Positions 1 to 6,521 of a stretch of 11,165 nucleotides of DNA are shown piece by piece. The notes under the pieces are model-generated. The model ran no database searches, was not told the DNA's origin, and worked only from the letters and a program-made list of their open reading frames with translations. The stretch is taken from contig CAKSEM010000029.1 of assembly GCA_934446485.1 (NCBI GenBank), forward strand, positions 1-11,165, given 5' to 3'. How positions within the stretch are numbered: position 1 is the stretch's first letter; each line of letters starts with the position of its first letter. The translations under genes were made by a program, and so were the position numbers. The DNA is from an uncultured Eubacteriales bacterium. GTDB taxonomy: Bacteria > Bacillota > Clostridia > Oscillospirales > CAG-272.

Positions 1-978
1 CATCGCCGTGCGATGCAGCTGCGGATACCGTGCCTGACATCGCCGGATACGGCAGGAGCACTCGCTGAGATAATCGAGAGCCGCTATACGGAAGAGAACA
101 CCGAGCTTGTTGATATAAACCGTATGCGTACATGGCGCAGCCGCATCTGGTTCTCGAAGATGCACTCATGCGGAAACGACTACATCTTTATTGAGAACTT
201 TGACGGTCGTGTCACCTGCCCGGAATCGCTCTGCGTTGCGCTGTGCACTCCGCACTACGGGATCGGCGGAGACGGAATCGTGCTCATCGAGCATTCGAGG
301 GTCGCAGACGCAAAGATGCGCAGCTTTAACCGCGACGGCAGCGAGGGGCGTATGGCGGGTAATAACATCCGCTGCGTCGCAAAGCTGCTGTACGATAAGG
401 GTTATATCAGAAGCGAATACATGACGATCGAAAGCGGAAGCGGCGTCCATCGCCTGCGTCTTTACCTGCGAAACGGAAAGGTCAGCTCAGTATCGGTAGA
501 CATGGGCCGTGCGGATCTCTCGGTAGCCGCGATACCTGCAAGTTACCCGTCGGATCGAATGGTCAATGCTCCGATTACCGTCGGCGGCACGGAATACCGT
601 GCAACATGCGTATCGGTCGGAAATCCGCACTGTGTCGTGTTTACGAATGCAATCGATTCTCTGCAGCTGTCTCATATCGGACCTCTGTTTGAGCACGCAG
701 CGTACTTCCCTGAGCGGGTAAACACCGAGTTCGTCTTCCCCGTTGACCGTACTACTCTAACAGTGCGTGTATGGGAACGCGGAAACGGCGAGACCCTCGC
801 CTGCGGTACGGGAGCTGCTGCGGCAGTCGTTGCCGCAACCGAGCTCGGAATGTGTGACCGCGGTACCGATATAAAAGTAAAGCTCGCCGGAGGTGAGTTG
901 ACCGTAAACTACACGGACGAGCGCATCATCCTGACCGGAAGTGCCGTCATGGTGTATGACGGAGAATTTGAATACTGA
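1..978 (+). CDS. dapF: CarB C-terminus fused in frame to diaminopimelate epimerase (DapF), 5'-partial
   Basis: DapF interconverts LL- and meso-diaminopimelate in the cytoplasm for lysine and peptidoglycan synthesis. Numbering from the Met at 13: the DapF part starts near residue 46 (WFSKMHSCGNDY) and shows GIGGDG (83-88), FNRDGSEG (105-112), GNPH (203-206) and ERGNGETLACGTG (255-267). Substrate-contacting Asn55, Asn106, Asn204 and Glu255 and the second catalytic cysteine (Cys264) are present. The first catalytic cysteine, in the usual MCGN motif, is Ala115 (MAGNN). Residues 1-38, plus HRRA encoded by bases 1-12, do not belong to DapF. They resemble the end of the MGS-like allosteric domain of the carbamoyl-phosphate synthase large chain (RRAMQLRIPCLTSPDTAGAL). 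The frame is open to the window edge. No ribosome binding site precedes the internal ATG at 124, so a separate DapF start is not favoured. The DapF assignment is firm; the fusion is an inference from a short stretch. Confidence 0.9.
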   Translation, partial: HRRAMQLRIPCLTSPDTAGALAEIIESRYTEENTELVDINRMRTWRSRIWFSKMHSCGNDYIFIENFDGRVTCPESLCVALCTPHYGIGGDGIVLIEHSRVADAKMRSFNRDGSEGRMAGNNIRCVAKLLYDKGYIRSEYMTIESGSGVHRLRLYLRNGKVSSVSVDMGRADLSVAAIPASYPSDRMVNAPITVGGTEYRATCVSVGNPHCVVFTNAIDSLQLSHIGPLFEHAAYFPERVNTEFVFPVDRTTLTVRVWERGNGETLACGTGAAAAVVAATELGMCDRGTDIKVKLAGGELTVNYTDERIILTGSAVMVYDGEFEY

Positions 979-1005
979 CCCCCTACCCCCGAATATGTAA
1001 AACAC

Positions 1006-1043
1006 AGCACGGTGCCGTCGGAAACTGTCCGCGGCACCGTGCT
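1006..1043 (+). terminator. Rho-independent terminator after dapF
   Basis: A perfect 12-bp stem (AGCACGGTGCCG at 1006-1017, its complement at 1032-1043) with a 14-nt loop is followed by a T-rich run (TTTACTTATTTACTT). It lies 28 bases after the dapF stop, ending the + strand transcript before the convergent small gene. Confidence 0.85.
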
Positions 1044-1069
1044 TTACTTATTTACTTAAATTACCTGTC

Positions 1070-1159
1070 TCAGCCGCCGCATCTGCAGAGGATGAGGAGA
1101 GCTAAAATCACGAACCAGATAAAATCGTCACTGTCGAAAAGATTGCATAAGCAGCCCAT
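1070..1159 (-). CDS. Small Cys-rich single-pass membrane peptide (29 aa)
   Basis: The peptide begins MGCLCNLFDSDD, has a hydrophobic span at about residues 13-24 (FIWFVILALLIL) and ends CRCGG. Cysteines flank both sides of the membrane segment (Cys3, Cys5, Cys25, Cys27). The ATG at 1159 has a good ribosome binding site (AAAAGGA, 8 bases away). A second in-frame ATG at 1177 overlaps that site and is the less likely start. Short hydrophobic peptides with Cys/Gly tails occur in Clostridia and some small hydrophobic peptides are spore-associated, but I cannot name this one and assign no function. Its stop lies 27 bases from the convergent dapF terminator. The case rests on the start signal, the clean membrane span and the symmetrical cysteines. 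Confidence 0.6.
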   Translation of the reverse strand: MGCLCNLFDSDDFIWFVILALLILCRCGG

Positions 1160-1207
1160 AGTAATATTCCTTTTCATTTTTTATTTTGAAATTTGCAGTG
1201 TCCTGCC

Positions 1208-1225
1208 GAGCATCTCTCAATGCTC
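1208..1225 (-). other. Small hairpin in the leader of the 29-aa gene
   Basis: A 6-bp perfect inverted repeat (GAGCAT/ATGCTC) with a 6-base loop lies between the candidate promoter and the small ORF. No T-run follows on either strand, so it does not look like a terminator. It may be a leader structure or chance. Confidence 0.3.
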
Positions 1226-1231
1226 TGATAT

Positions 1232-1258
1232 TATTCTATGCGCGCTTGTCATATAGGT
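1232..1258 (-). promoter_or_regulatory. Possible sigma-K/sigma-E-like promoter for the small membrane peptide
   Basis: On the - strand, GCATAGAATA (CATANNNTA at 1232-1240) lies 16 bases downstream of an AACC containing the AC expected at -35 (1257-1258). This resembles the Bacillus sigma-K consensus (AC, 16-17 bases, CATANNNTA). The leader to the ATG at 1159 would be about 65 bases. Such short motifs arise by chance, so this is tentative. Confidence 0.3.
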
Positions 1259-1279
1259 TACAGTGCCGACGTGTTTTTA

Positions 1280-1915
1280 TCAGCTGAGCGTTATATCATC
1301 CGCATTAAGGAATGCGTATGCCTGATCGATGCTCCCTGCGCGTATTTCGTATTCGGCTCTGCATTTTTTACAAACGACGAATATTGATTCGTCTCCGAAT
1401 TCAATATCATAATCTCCCCCGTCTTTACATTTGCAGTGGAGTCTGCCTTCCTCCTGCAGCTCCTTTATAACATAACGGATAATTTCGATTATCTGCGGGT
1501 CCGACAGTTCCTCGTCTCCGCGTCTGAGCCCCGCAATAGAATCTGCGGATGATTCTGCCGCAAGCTCTTCAAGCTCACGTTCGTTCTCTGCAATTGCGGA
1601 GTCTATTGCTTCTTCGCTTCCGATGAAGCATATATCTATTCCGGAATACGTGCACATCAGTGTGAAGAGTTCACGCTCAAAGAAAGCAGCGGAAGATATG
1701 AGGTAAGTGTGAGGAGACGGACACATAAAGCAAGGCACAGTCAGGCGGATCTTCTTGTCCTTGGTATACACGATATCGAGCTCTGAGCCGTGGCACGGAC
1801 ACTTCAGACGGATCATGTCGGCGGTCAGCGAGAACATTCCGACGGCACCGCGAACGACCGTACCGCATTCGGGACACCTGTAGGCTATTGAGGTCTTCTT
1901 CTGATCTAAAACCAT
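1280..1915 (-). CDS. Uncharacterised Cys-rich zinc-ribbon protein (211 aa)
   Basis: I do not recognise a named function. From the ATG at 1915 the protein shows paired cysteines typical of zinc ribbons: CPEC (14-17), KCPC (38-41), CFMC followed by His69 (62-65), Cys88/Cys96, CKC (161-163) and CKKC (182-185). The first four groups form an N-terminal half of small beta-rich modules. An acidic, Glu-rich stretch (101-137), probably helical, links to a C-terminal CKC/CKKC ribbon. There is no signal peptide or membrane span, so it is probably cytoplasmic. The ATG at 1915 is preferred over an upstream TTG at 1930 because TTGGAG at 1925-1930 makes a ribosome binding site 9 bases before the ATG. It lies downstream of glyA, separated by a hairpin. 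From memory, similar uncharacterised proteins occur in other Clostridia; DNA/RNA binding or metal sensing is only a guess. Confidence 0.85.
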   Translation of the reverse strand: MVLDQKKTSIAYRCPECGTVVRGAVGMFSLTADMIRLKCPCHGSELDIVYTKDKKIRLTVPCFMCPSPHTYLISSAAFFERELFTLMCTYSGIDICFIGSEEAIDSAIAENERELEELAAESSADSIAGLRRGDEELSDPQIIEIIRYVIKELQEEGRLHCKCKDGGDYDIEFGDESIFVVCKKCRAEYEIRAGSIDQAYAFLNADDITLS

Positions 1916-1945
1916 ATACCGAATCTCCAATCAAGACAGTTAAAT

Positions 1946-1974
1946 CCCATGCGGCGGGTGCTCCGCCGCATGGG
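1946..1974 (-). terminator. Hairpin after glyA, probable terminator or attenuator
   Basis: A perfect 12-bp stem (CCCATGCGGCGG at 1946-1957 pairing with 1963-1974) has a 5-base loop and sits 30 bases past the glyA stop. On the - strand it is followed by ATTTAACT, a weak T-run, so termination may be partial and the zinc-ribbon gene may receive read-through. Confidence 0.65.
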
Positions 1975-2003
1975 AAATATAAATTATTGGAAACAACCCG
2001 CAA

Positions 2004-3245
2004 TCAGTCCTCGTAAATCGGGTAGCGGGCACAAATCTCGGAAACCTCAGAGTCAATGCGGTCACGGTTTGCCTCAAAGTCGCGCGCGGCATCTCCTATG
2101 AAGCGTGCAATCTGCTTCATCTCCGCCACACCGAAGCCTCGGGTCGTCACGGCAGGAGTGCCGAGACGGATACCGCTGGTAACGAACGGGCTCTCGGGAT
2201 CGTTCGGAATAGCGTTTTTATTTACGGTAATGTGTACATCATCAAGCATATGTTCCATGTCGCGACCCGTGATGCCGAAGGGTCTGAGATCGACGAGCAC
2301 CAGATGGTTGTCCGTACCGCCGGAAACGAGGCGGAAGCCCTCCTCCTTCATTGCATCCGCAAGTGCAGACGCATTCTCTATGATGCGTCGCTGATAATCG
2401 CGGAATTCCGGTTTCAGAGCTTCGCCGAAAGCTACTGCCTTTGCGGCAATAATGTGTTCAAGCGGACCTCCCTGCGTCCCGGGGAACACCGCCTTGTCTA
2501 TCTGGCGAGCAACTGCCTCGCGGCAAAGTATAAGTCCTCCGCGCGGTCCGCGCAGCGTCTTGTGCGTCGTCGTAGTCACAACATCGGCATACGGCACCGG
2601 GCTCGGATGGAGTCCGGCGGCAACGAGTCCCGCTATATGCGCCATATCTACCATAAAGTATGCGCCTACCTCATCCGCGATCTCGCGGATACGGGCAAAG
2701 TCGATGATCCTTGAATATGCGCTGGCACCTGCAATTATGAGCTTCGGCCGGCATTCGAGCGCTATGCGCCTGATCTCATCGTAATCGAGCATCTCAGTCG
2801 TGTCGTCCACGCTGTACGGCACGATTTTGAAGTATTTTCCGGATATATTTACAGGTGAGCCGTGTGAAAGGTGCCCGCCGTGAGCAAGATTCAGACCCAT
2901 GACCGTGTCGCCCGGTGTGAGAAGTGCAAAGAATGCGGCAAGATTCGCGTTGGCTCCGCTGTGCGGCTGCACATTGGCATGCTCTGCACCGAACAGACGG
3001 CATGCGCGTTCAATCGCAATATTCTCCACAACATCGACACAGCTGCAGCCTCCGTAATAACGCTTTCCCGGAAGTCCCTCGGCATACTTGTTCGTAAGAG
3101 GGGTACCTGCCGCGAGAAGCACCGCTTTTGAAACGATGTTCTCGGATGCAATCAGTTCAATATTGTGTCTCTGCCTTTGTAGCTCCGCATCGCATGCATC
3201 GGCAATCTCGGGGTCGTACTCCTTCAGCTCATCAAAAAAATTCAT
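2004..3245 (-). CDS. glyA: Serine hydroxymethyltransferase
   Basis: This PLP enzyme interconverts serine plus tetrahydrofolate with glycine plus 5,10-methylene-tetrahydrofolate in the cytoplasm, feeding one-carbon units to purine, thymidylate and methionine synthesis. At 413 aa it is the usual bacterial length. The N-terminal substrate region NIELIASEN (28-36), KYAEGLPGKRYYGG (53-66), PHSGANAN (94-101), the PLP-contact FMVDMAHIAG (197-206, Asp200 and His203) and TTTTHKTLRGPRGG (224-237) are all present. Lys229 is the Schiff-base lysine, the same number as in E. coli GlyA. The ATG at 3245 is chosen because GAAAGGAAG precedes it by 6 bases and the product aligns with the normal N-terminus; an in-frame codon 51 bases upstream adds a tail unlike the family. 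It has its own promoter at 3287-3315 and is the head of the glyA/zinc-ribbon unit. No key residue is missing. Confidence 0.97.
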   Translation of the reverse strand: MNFFDELKEYDPEIADACDAELQRQRHNIELIASENIVSKAVLLAAGTPLTNKYAEGLPGKRYYGGCSCVDVVENIAIERACRLFGAEHANVQPHSGANANLAAFFALLTPGDTVMGLNLAHGGHLSHGSPVNISGKYFKIVPYSVDDTTEMLDYDEIRRIALECRPKLIIAGASAYSRIIDFARIREIADEVGAYFMVDMAHIAGLVAAGLHPSPVPYADVVTTTTHKTLRGPRGGLILCREAVARQIDKAVFPGTQGGPLEHIIAAKAVAFGEALKPEFRDYQRRIIENASALADAMKEEGFRLVSGGTDNHLVLVDLRPFGITGRDMEHMLDDVHITVNKNAIPNDPESPFVTSGIRLGTPAVTTRGFGVAEMKQIARFIGDAARDFEANRDRIDSEVSEICARYPIYED

Positions 3246-3286
3246 GGACAACTTCCTTTCGTTCTGATAATAAAATCCCACATTAT

Positions 3287-3315
3287 ATTTTATCATATTC
3301 CGACGGGAATGTAAA
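3287..3315 (-). promoter_or_regulatory. Housekeeping (sigma-A-type) promoter of glyA
   Basis: On the - strand, TTTACA (3310-3315) and TAAAAT (3287-3292) are separated by exactly 17 bases, giving a leader of about 35 bases to the glyA ATG at 3245. The promoter starts only 17 bases after the ogt stop codon, and no hairpin terminator is seen between them. Confidence 0.7.
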
Positions 3316-3332
3316 GTGGTTTTGAGATATTT

Positions 3333-3794
3333 TCATATTGCACCGTAAATTCCCTCAGTCCTGAGCAGAAATTGCTTCAGATCGAGTCCGGAGGAAAAAC
3401 CGCCTATCCCGGTTGACGCGACGACCCTGTGACACGGCACCATAATCAGTATCGGATTCGCCCCGACGGCGTTGCCTACGGCACGTGCAGCACCCGGTTT
3501 GCCGACCCTGCGCGCTATCTCACCGTAGGAGGCAACCTCGCCGAACGGTATTTCGCGCAGCTCACACCATACGCGGTGTTGGAAATCGGTCACTCCCGAT
3601 GTGAGCTCTACAGGCGTCGAAAATTCACGGAGTCTTCCACTGAAATACGCCGAAAGCTCGTCTGCCGCATAGTGGGTGACTGCATCCGTCTCTCCGTCAC
3701 ACGCCGCATCGCCTCTGATAATATCAGTCACGGCAGTGCCGTTTGAAACTATCGTCAGGGCAAACTCGCCGAAGCGGAACACCTCAGTATTCAT
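3333..3794 (-). CDS. ogt: Methylated-DNA-protein-cysteine S-methyltransferase (Ogt type)
   Basis: This is a suicide repair protein that transfers the methyl group from O6-methylguanine (and O4-methylthymine) in DNA to its own cysteine. It has 153 aa, typical for the short Ogt class. A variable N-terminal domain (1-65) precedes the conserved domain: FQHRVWCELREIPFGEVASYGEIA (71-94), including the helix-turn-helix region and Tyr90, then Arg104 in GAARAVGNA (101-109, arginine-finger position), and the active-site PCHRVV with acceptor Cys121. GIGGFSSGLDLKQFLL (129-144) closes the domain. The ATG at 3794 follows GTGAGG by 7 bases. That ribosome binding site overlaps the end of nagA, whose stop is 9 bases before the ATG, so translational coupling to nagA is likely. 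It is the last gene of the sugar cluster. The link between repair and sugar catabolism is not explained by the sequence. Confidence 0.95.
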   Translation of the reverse strand: MNTEVFRFGEFALTIVSNGTAVTDIIRGDAACDGETDAVTHYAADELSAYFSGRLREFSTPVELTSGVTDFQHRVWCELREIPFGEVASYGEIARRVGKPGAARAVGNAVGANPILIMVPCHRVVASTGIGGFSSGLDLKQFLLRTEGIYGAI

Positions 3795-3803
3795 CTATAG
3801 ACC

Positions 3804-4982
3804 TCACACTGTGCGTTCACCGCGGCACCAAACGGAACGAATTCCGATATCATCGTCGAACAGCACAAGATCTGCGTCATACCCGGGCGCGACACTGCCC
3901 TTTCGATCCGAGATCCTGATCTCACGCGCAGGATTCTCGGTCATCATCGCGACTGCTTCGGCAAGAGGGATTCCCGCACGCTTTACCATCGTGCGGATGA
4001 GTCTGTCCGCCGTCGCAACGCTCCCCGCAAAGGAGATACCGTCAGGCATATGCGCAATGCCGTTGAACACCGATACCTCCTGACCGCGCCTGAGGCTTCC
4101 GAGCATATATTGTCCGTCCGGCATCCCGGCGCCGCGCATGGCATCGGTTATGAGTACCATTCTGCCGGCACCCTTAGTTTTATATATCAGTTTCAGCAGC
4201 TCCGGCGGCAGGTGAAGTCCGTCGGCTATCACCTCGGCACACAGCTCATCGTGCAAAAGTGCTCCTTCGAGAAGTCCCGGCACACGGAAACCTCGCTCGC
4301 GGATGATCGTTGACATACTGCTGTATATATGCGTCGCCATAGTATATCCGGCATCGATCGCCGAGACGACATCCGGATACCTTGCGCTGCTGTGCCCTGC
4401 GGAGAATATGATACCGCTGCTACGGAGCGCGCGGCACATATCGAGCGCTCCGGGAAGCTCCGGTGCAACTGTCCAGATAAGTATTTCTCCCTGTGCCGAA
4501 TCTGCTATACGCCGCCATGACATATCTGAGGGCACCTTGATATATTGCGGGTCCTGTGCTCCCGCCATAGCGGGATCGACGAACGGCCCCTCCAAATGCA
4601 GTCCGAGTGCCTCAGGCAGAGACGGGTCCGCCGCTGCACGGATACGGCGCGACACCTCAAACACCTCTGAGAGTTCTTTCTCATCCGCGCAGAGGGTCGT
4701 CGGTACGATCGCCGTCGTTCCGTGAGTCATGTGTGCAGCCATAGCGCCGCGGAATGCAGCCTCGGTTCCGTCCATAAAGTCGTATCCGCCGCCGCCGTGA
4801 ACATGTATATCTATAAATCCCGCAGAGAGATACGCTCCTCCGCCGTCTATCCTCTTATCGGCTGATGCAGAATCACTTCCGCATAAAACTTCCGTGATCC
4901 GACCGTTCTCAAAAGTGACCGATGACGAATCCGATATTCCCTGCGGTGTTACCAGCCGCACGTTTTCTATTGCAGTTTTCAT
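3804..4982 (-). CDS. nagA: N-acetylglucosamine-6-phosphate deacetylase
   Basis: NagA hydrolyses GlcNAc-6-phosphate to glucosamine-6-phosphate and acetate, supplying NagB (encoded at 8413-9183). The protein has 392 aa, family length, in the amidohydrolase superfamily. A short N-terminal beta domain carries AGFIDIHVHGGGGYDFMDG (54-72, His60/His62). Metal ligand Glu131 is in GLHLEGPF, His197 in SAGHSS, His218 in ATHIYSSMS, then IADGLHLPP (252-260) and catalytic Asp280 in LITDAM. The barrel ends with AGSVATADRL (319-328) and a C-terminal beta segment, GYDADLVLFD (367-376). HIYSSMS replaces the HLYNAM motif of E. coli; I recall similar YSxMS forms in other Bacillota, so this is probably a subfamily trait. 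GGGGAG lies 6 bases before the ATG. It follows uxaA by 39 bases with no visible promoter or terminator, so it is probably in the same operon. Confidence 0.95.
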   Translation of the reverse strand: MKTAIENVRLVTPQGISDSSSVTFENGRITEVLCGSDSASADKRIDGGGAYLSAGFIDIHVHGGGGYDFMDGTEAAFRGAMAAHMTHGTTAIVPTTLCADEKELSEVFEVSRRIRAAADPSLPEALGLHLEGPFVDPAMAGAQDPQYIKVPSDMSWRRIADSAQGEILIWTVAPELPGALDMCRALRSSGIIFSAGHSSARYPDVVSAIDAGYTMATHIYSSMSTIIRERGFRVPGLLEGALLHDELCAEVIADGLHLPPELLKLIYKTKGAGRMVLITDAMRGAGMPDGQYMLGSLRRGQEVSVFNGIAHMPDGISFAGSVATADRLIRTMVKRAGIPLAEAVAMMTENPAREIRISDRKGSVAPGYDADLVLFDDDIGIRSVWCRGERTV

Positions 4983-5021
4983 TGTTGTTCTCCCCGTCCC
5001 TACAAAGTTCAGCGCGCAATA

Positions 5022-6491
5022 TTAAAGCGTTACTCCATCCTTGAATATGGATATTCCGCGCATCCCGTGCTGCTCGTTCCGTGTCCTGACATCTCCGGAG
5101 GCGAGTGACATCACGTAATCAAAAAGCTCTGCACCGCGTGCGGGAATATCTCCCGTACGGCAGACGATTCCGGCATCAAAGTCTATCCACGCAGGCTTAC
5201 GTTCGGCAAGCGGTGTATTTGAAGAGATTTTGACCGTCGGCACAGGGCAGCCGAACGGCGTTCCGCGCCCTGTCGTAAACAGAACGAGATGTGCACCCGA
5301 TACGGCAAGTGCAGTAGAAGCAACGAGATCGTTCCCCGGTGCCGAAAGGAGCGTCAGACCGCGCCGGCGCACAGGATCACCGTATCCGATCACGTCTCGC
5401 ACCGCCGCGCTGCCGCACTTCTGCGTGCAGCCGAGCGACTTGTCCTCAAGCGTCGTGATACCGCCCTTCTTGTTTCCCGGAGACGGGTTCTCATAAACCG
5501 TCTGCCCGTATCTCATAAAGTATTCCTTAAAATCGTTTATGAGCGAAACCGTGCGGTCGAATACCTCGCGGCTCTCGCACCTCTCCATGAGAAGTCCTTC
5601 GGCGCCGAACATCTCCGGAACTTCCGTAAGTATTGCGGACCCGCCGCCGTACACGAGCATATCCGAGAATGCCCCGACAGTAGGATTTGCCGTAATTCCC
5701 GAGAAGCCGTCAGATCCGCCGCACTTCAGACCTACTATGAGCTCGGACGACGGCACGTCCGTGCGTTCGTCACGTGCCGCGGTATCGATCAGTTCACGAA
5801 CGATCTGCAATCCTTCGCCTACCTCATCCGAGACATCCTGCGAATTCAGGAACTTTACCCTGTCAGGATCACACTCGCCGAGAACACGGCGGAACTCATC
5901 GATATTGTTGTTCTCGCATCCGAGTCCGAGTATCAACACACCGCCCGCGTTCGGGTGGTGTGCAAGCCCTGCGAGAACCTTCTGAGTGTTCAGATGATCC
6001 CCTCCGAGCTGTGAGCATCCGTACGGATGCTCAAGCGCAAACACACCGTCTACCGAACCCGAAACGTACTGCTGCGCCTCACGTGCGATCTCCTCTGCAA
6101 CCGCGCCGACACATCCGACGGTCGGAATGATCCATACTTCATTTCTGATCCCGACGCGCCCGTTGCTGCGGCGGAAGCCGCGGAAAGTGGCGTGTCGCCC
6201 CTCACGCTCAGGTATCTTTACGGGTGAATACTTATATTCAAGTATCCCGTCAAGGTTCGTTGCTGTATTGTGAGTATGTACCCAGTCACCCGGCTCAATA
6301 TCGCACGTCGCGTGCCCGATCGGGGACGAATACTTTATAATGTTTTCGCCGCAGCGAATATTTGAGAGTGCAAATTTGTGCCCTGCGGGAATGTCACATT
6401 TCAGAGTAACACCGAGTGCCTCGGTGCCGCGTGCAAGCTCCGTCAGCGCCACGGCTACATTATCCTTTTCGCCGATTCTTATATAATCCAT
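5022..6491 (-). CDS. uxaA: Altronate dehydratase
   Basis: UxaA dehydrates D-altronate to 2-keto-3-deoxygluconate in the galacturonate branch of hexuronate catabolism, and the family is iron dependent. At 489 aa it is the full-length form with an N-terminal SAF domain (about 10-80, with CDIPAGHKFAL and IEPGDWVHTHN) joined to the GD-AH catalytic region. Conserved blocks are GRVGIRNEVWIIPTVGCVG (111-129), HPYGCSQLGGDH (155-166), GLGCENN (189-195), GLKCGGSDGFSGITANP (254-270), ENPSPGNKKGGITTLEDKS (334-352), GCTQKCG (354-360) and TTGRGTPFGCPVPTVK (406-421). Cysteines 159, 192, 257, 355, 359 and 415 are candidate iron ligands. Galactarate dehydratase (GarD) is a paralogue, but the adjacent uxaB makes altronate the likely substrate. 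AGAAGGG precedes the ATG by about 10 bases, and uxaB ends 30 bases upstream. Confidence 0.93.
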   Translation of the reverse strand: MDYIRIGEKDNVAVALTELARGTEALGVTLKCDIPAGHKFALSNIRCGENIIKYSSPIGHATCDIEPGDWVHTHNTATNLDGILEYKYSPVKIPEREGRHATFRGFRRSNGRVGIRNEVWIIPTVGCVGAVAEEIAREAQQYVSGSVDGVFALEHPYGCSQLGGDHLNTQKVLAGLAHHPNAGGVLILGLGCENNNIDEFRRVLGECDPDRVKFLNSQDVSDEVGEGLQIVRELIDTAARDERTDVPSSELIVGLKCGGSDGFSGITANPTVGAFSDMLVYGGGSAILTEVPEMFGAEGLLMERCESREVFDRTVSLINDFKEYFMRYGQTVYENPSPGNKKGGITTLEDKSLGCTQKCGSAAVRDVIGYGDPVRRRGLTLLSAPGNDLVASTALAVSGAHLVLFTTGRGTPFGCPVPTVKISSNTPLAERKPAWIDFDAGIVCRTGDIPARGAELFDYVMSLASGDVRTRNEQHGMRGISIFKDGVTL

Positions 6492-6521
6492 CAGAATTAA
6501 CCCTTCTCTTTCATTCGGTAA

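Noticed and set aside
124..978. DapF as a separate gene starting at the ATG at 124
   Set aside because: It is possible by alignment, but there is no ribosome binding site before it and the frame continues upstream into CarB-like sequence, so the fused reading is preferred.
2232..2714. 160-aa + strand ORF
   Set aside because: It is antisense to conserved glyA sequence and has no motif of its own.
4050..4725. Overlapping + strand ORFs across nagA
   Set aside because: They are out-of-frame shadows of nagA, which has complete metal-ligand and catalytic motifs on the other strand.
5289..6014. 241-aa + strand ORF
   Set aside because: It lies wholly antisense to uxaA, whose motifs are intact over the region. 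No start signal or family features were seen.
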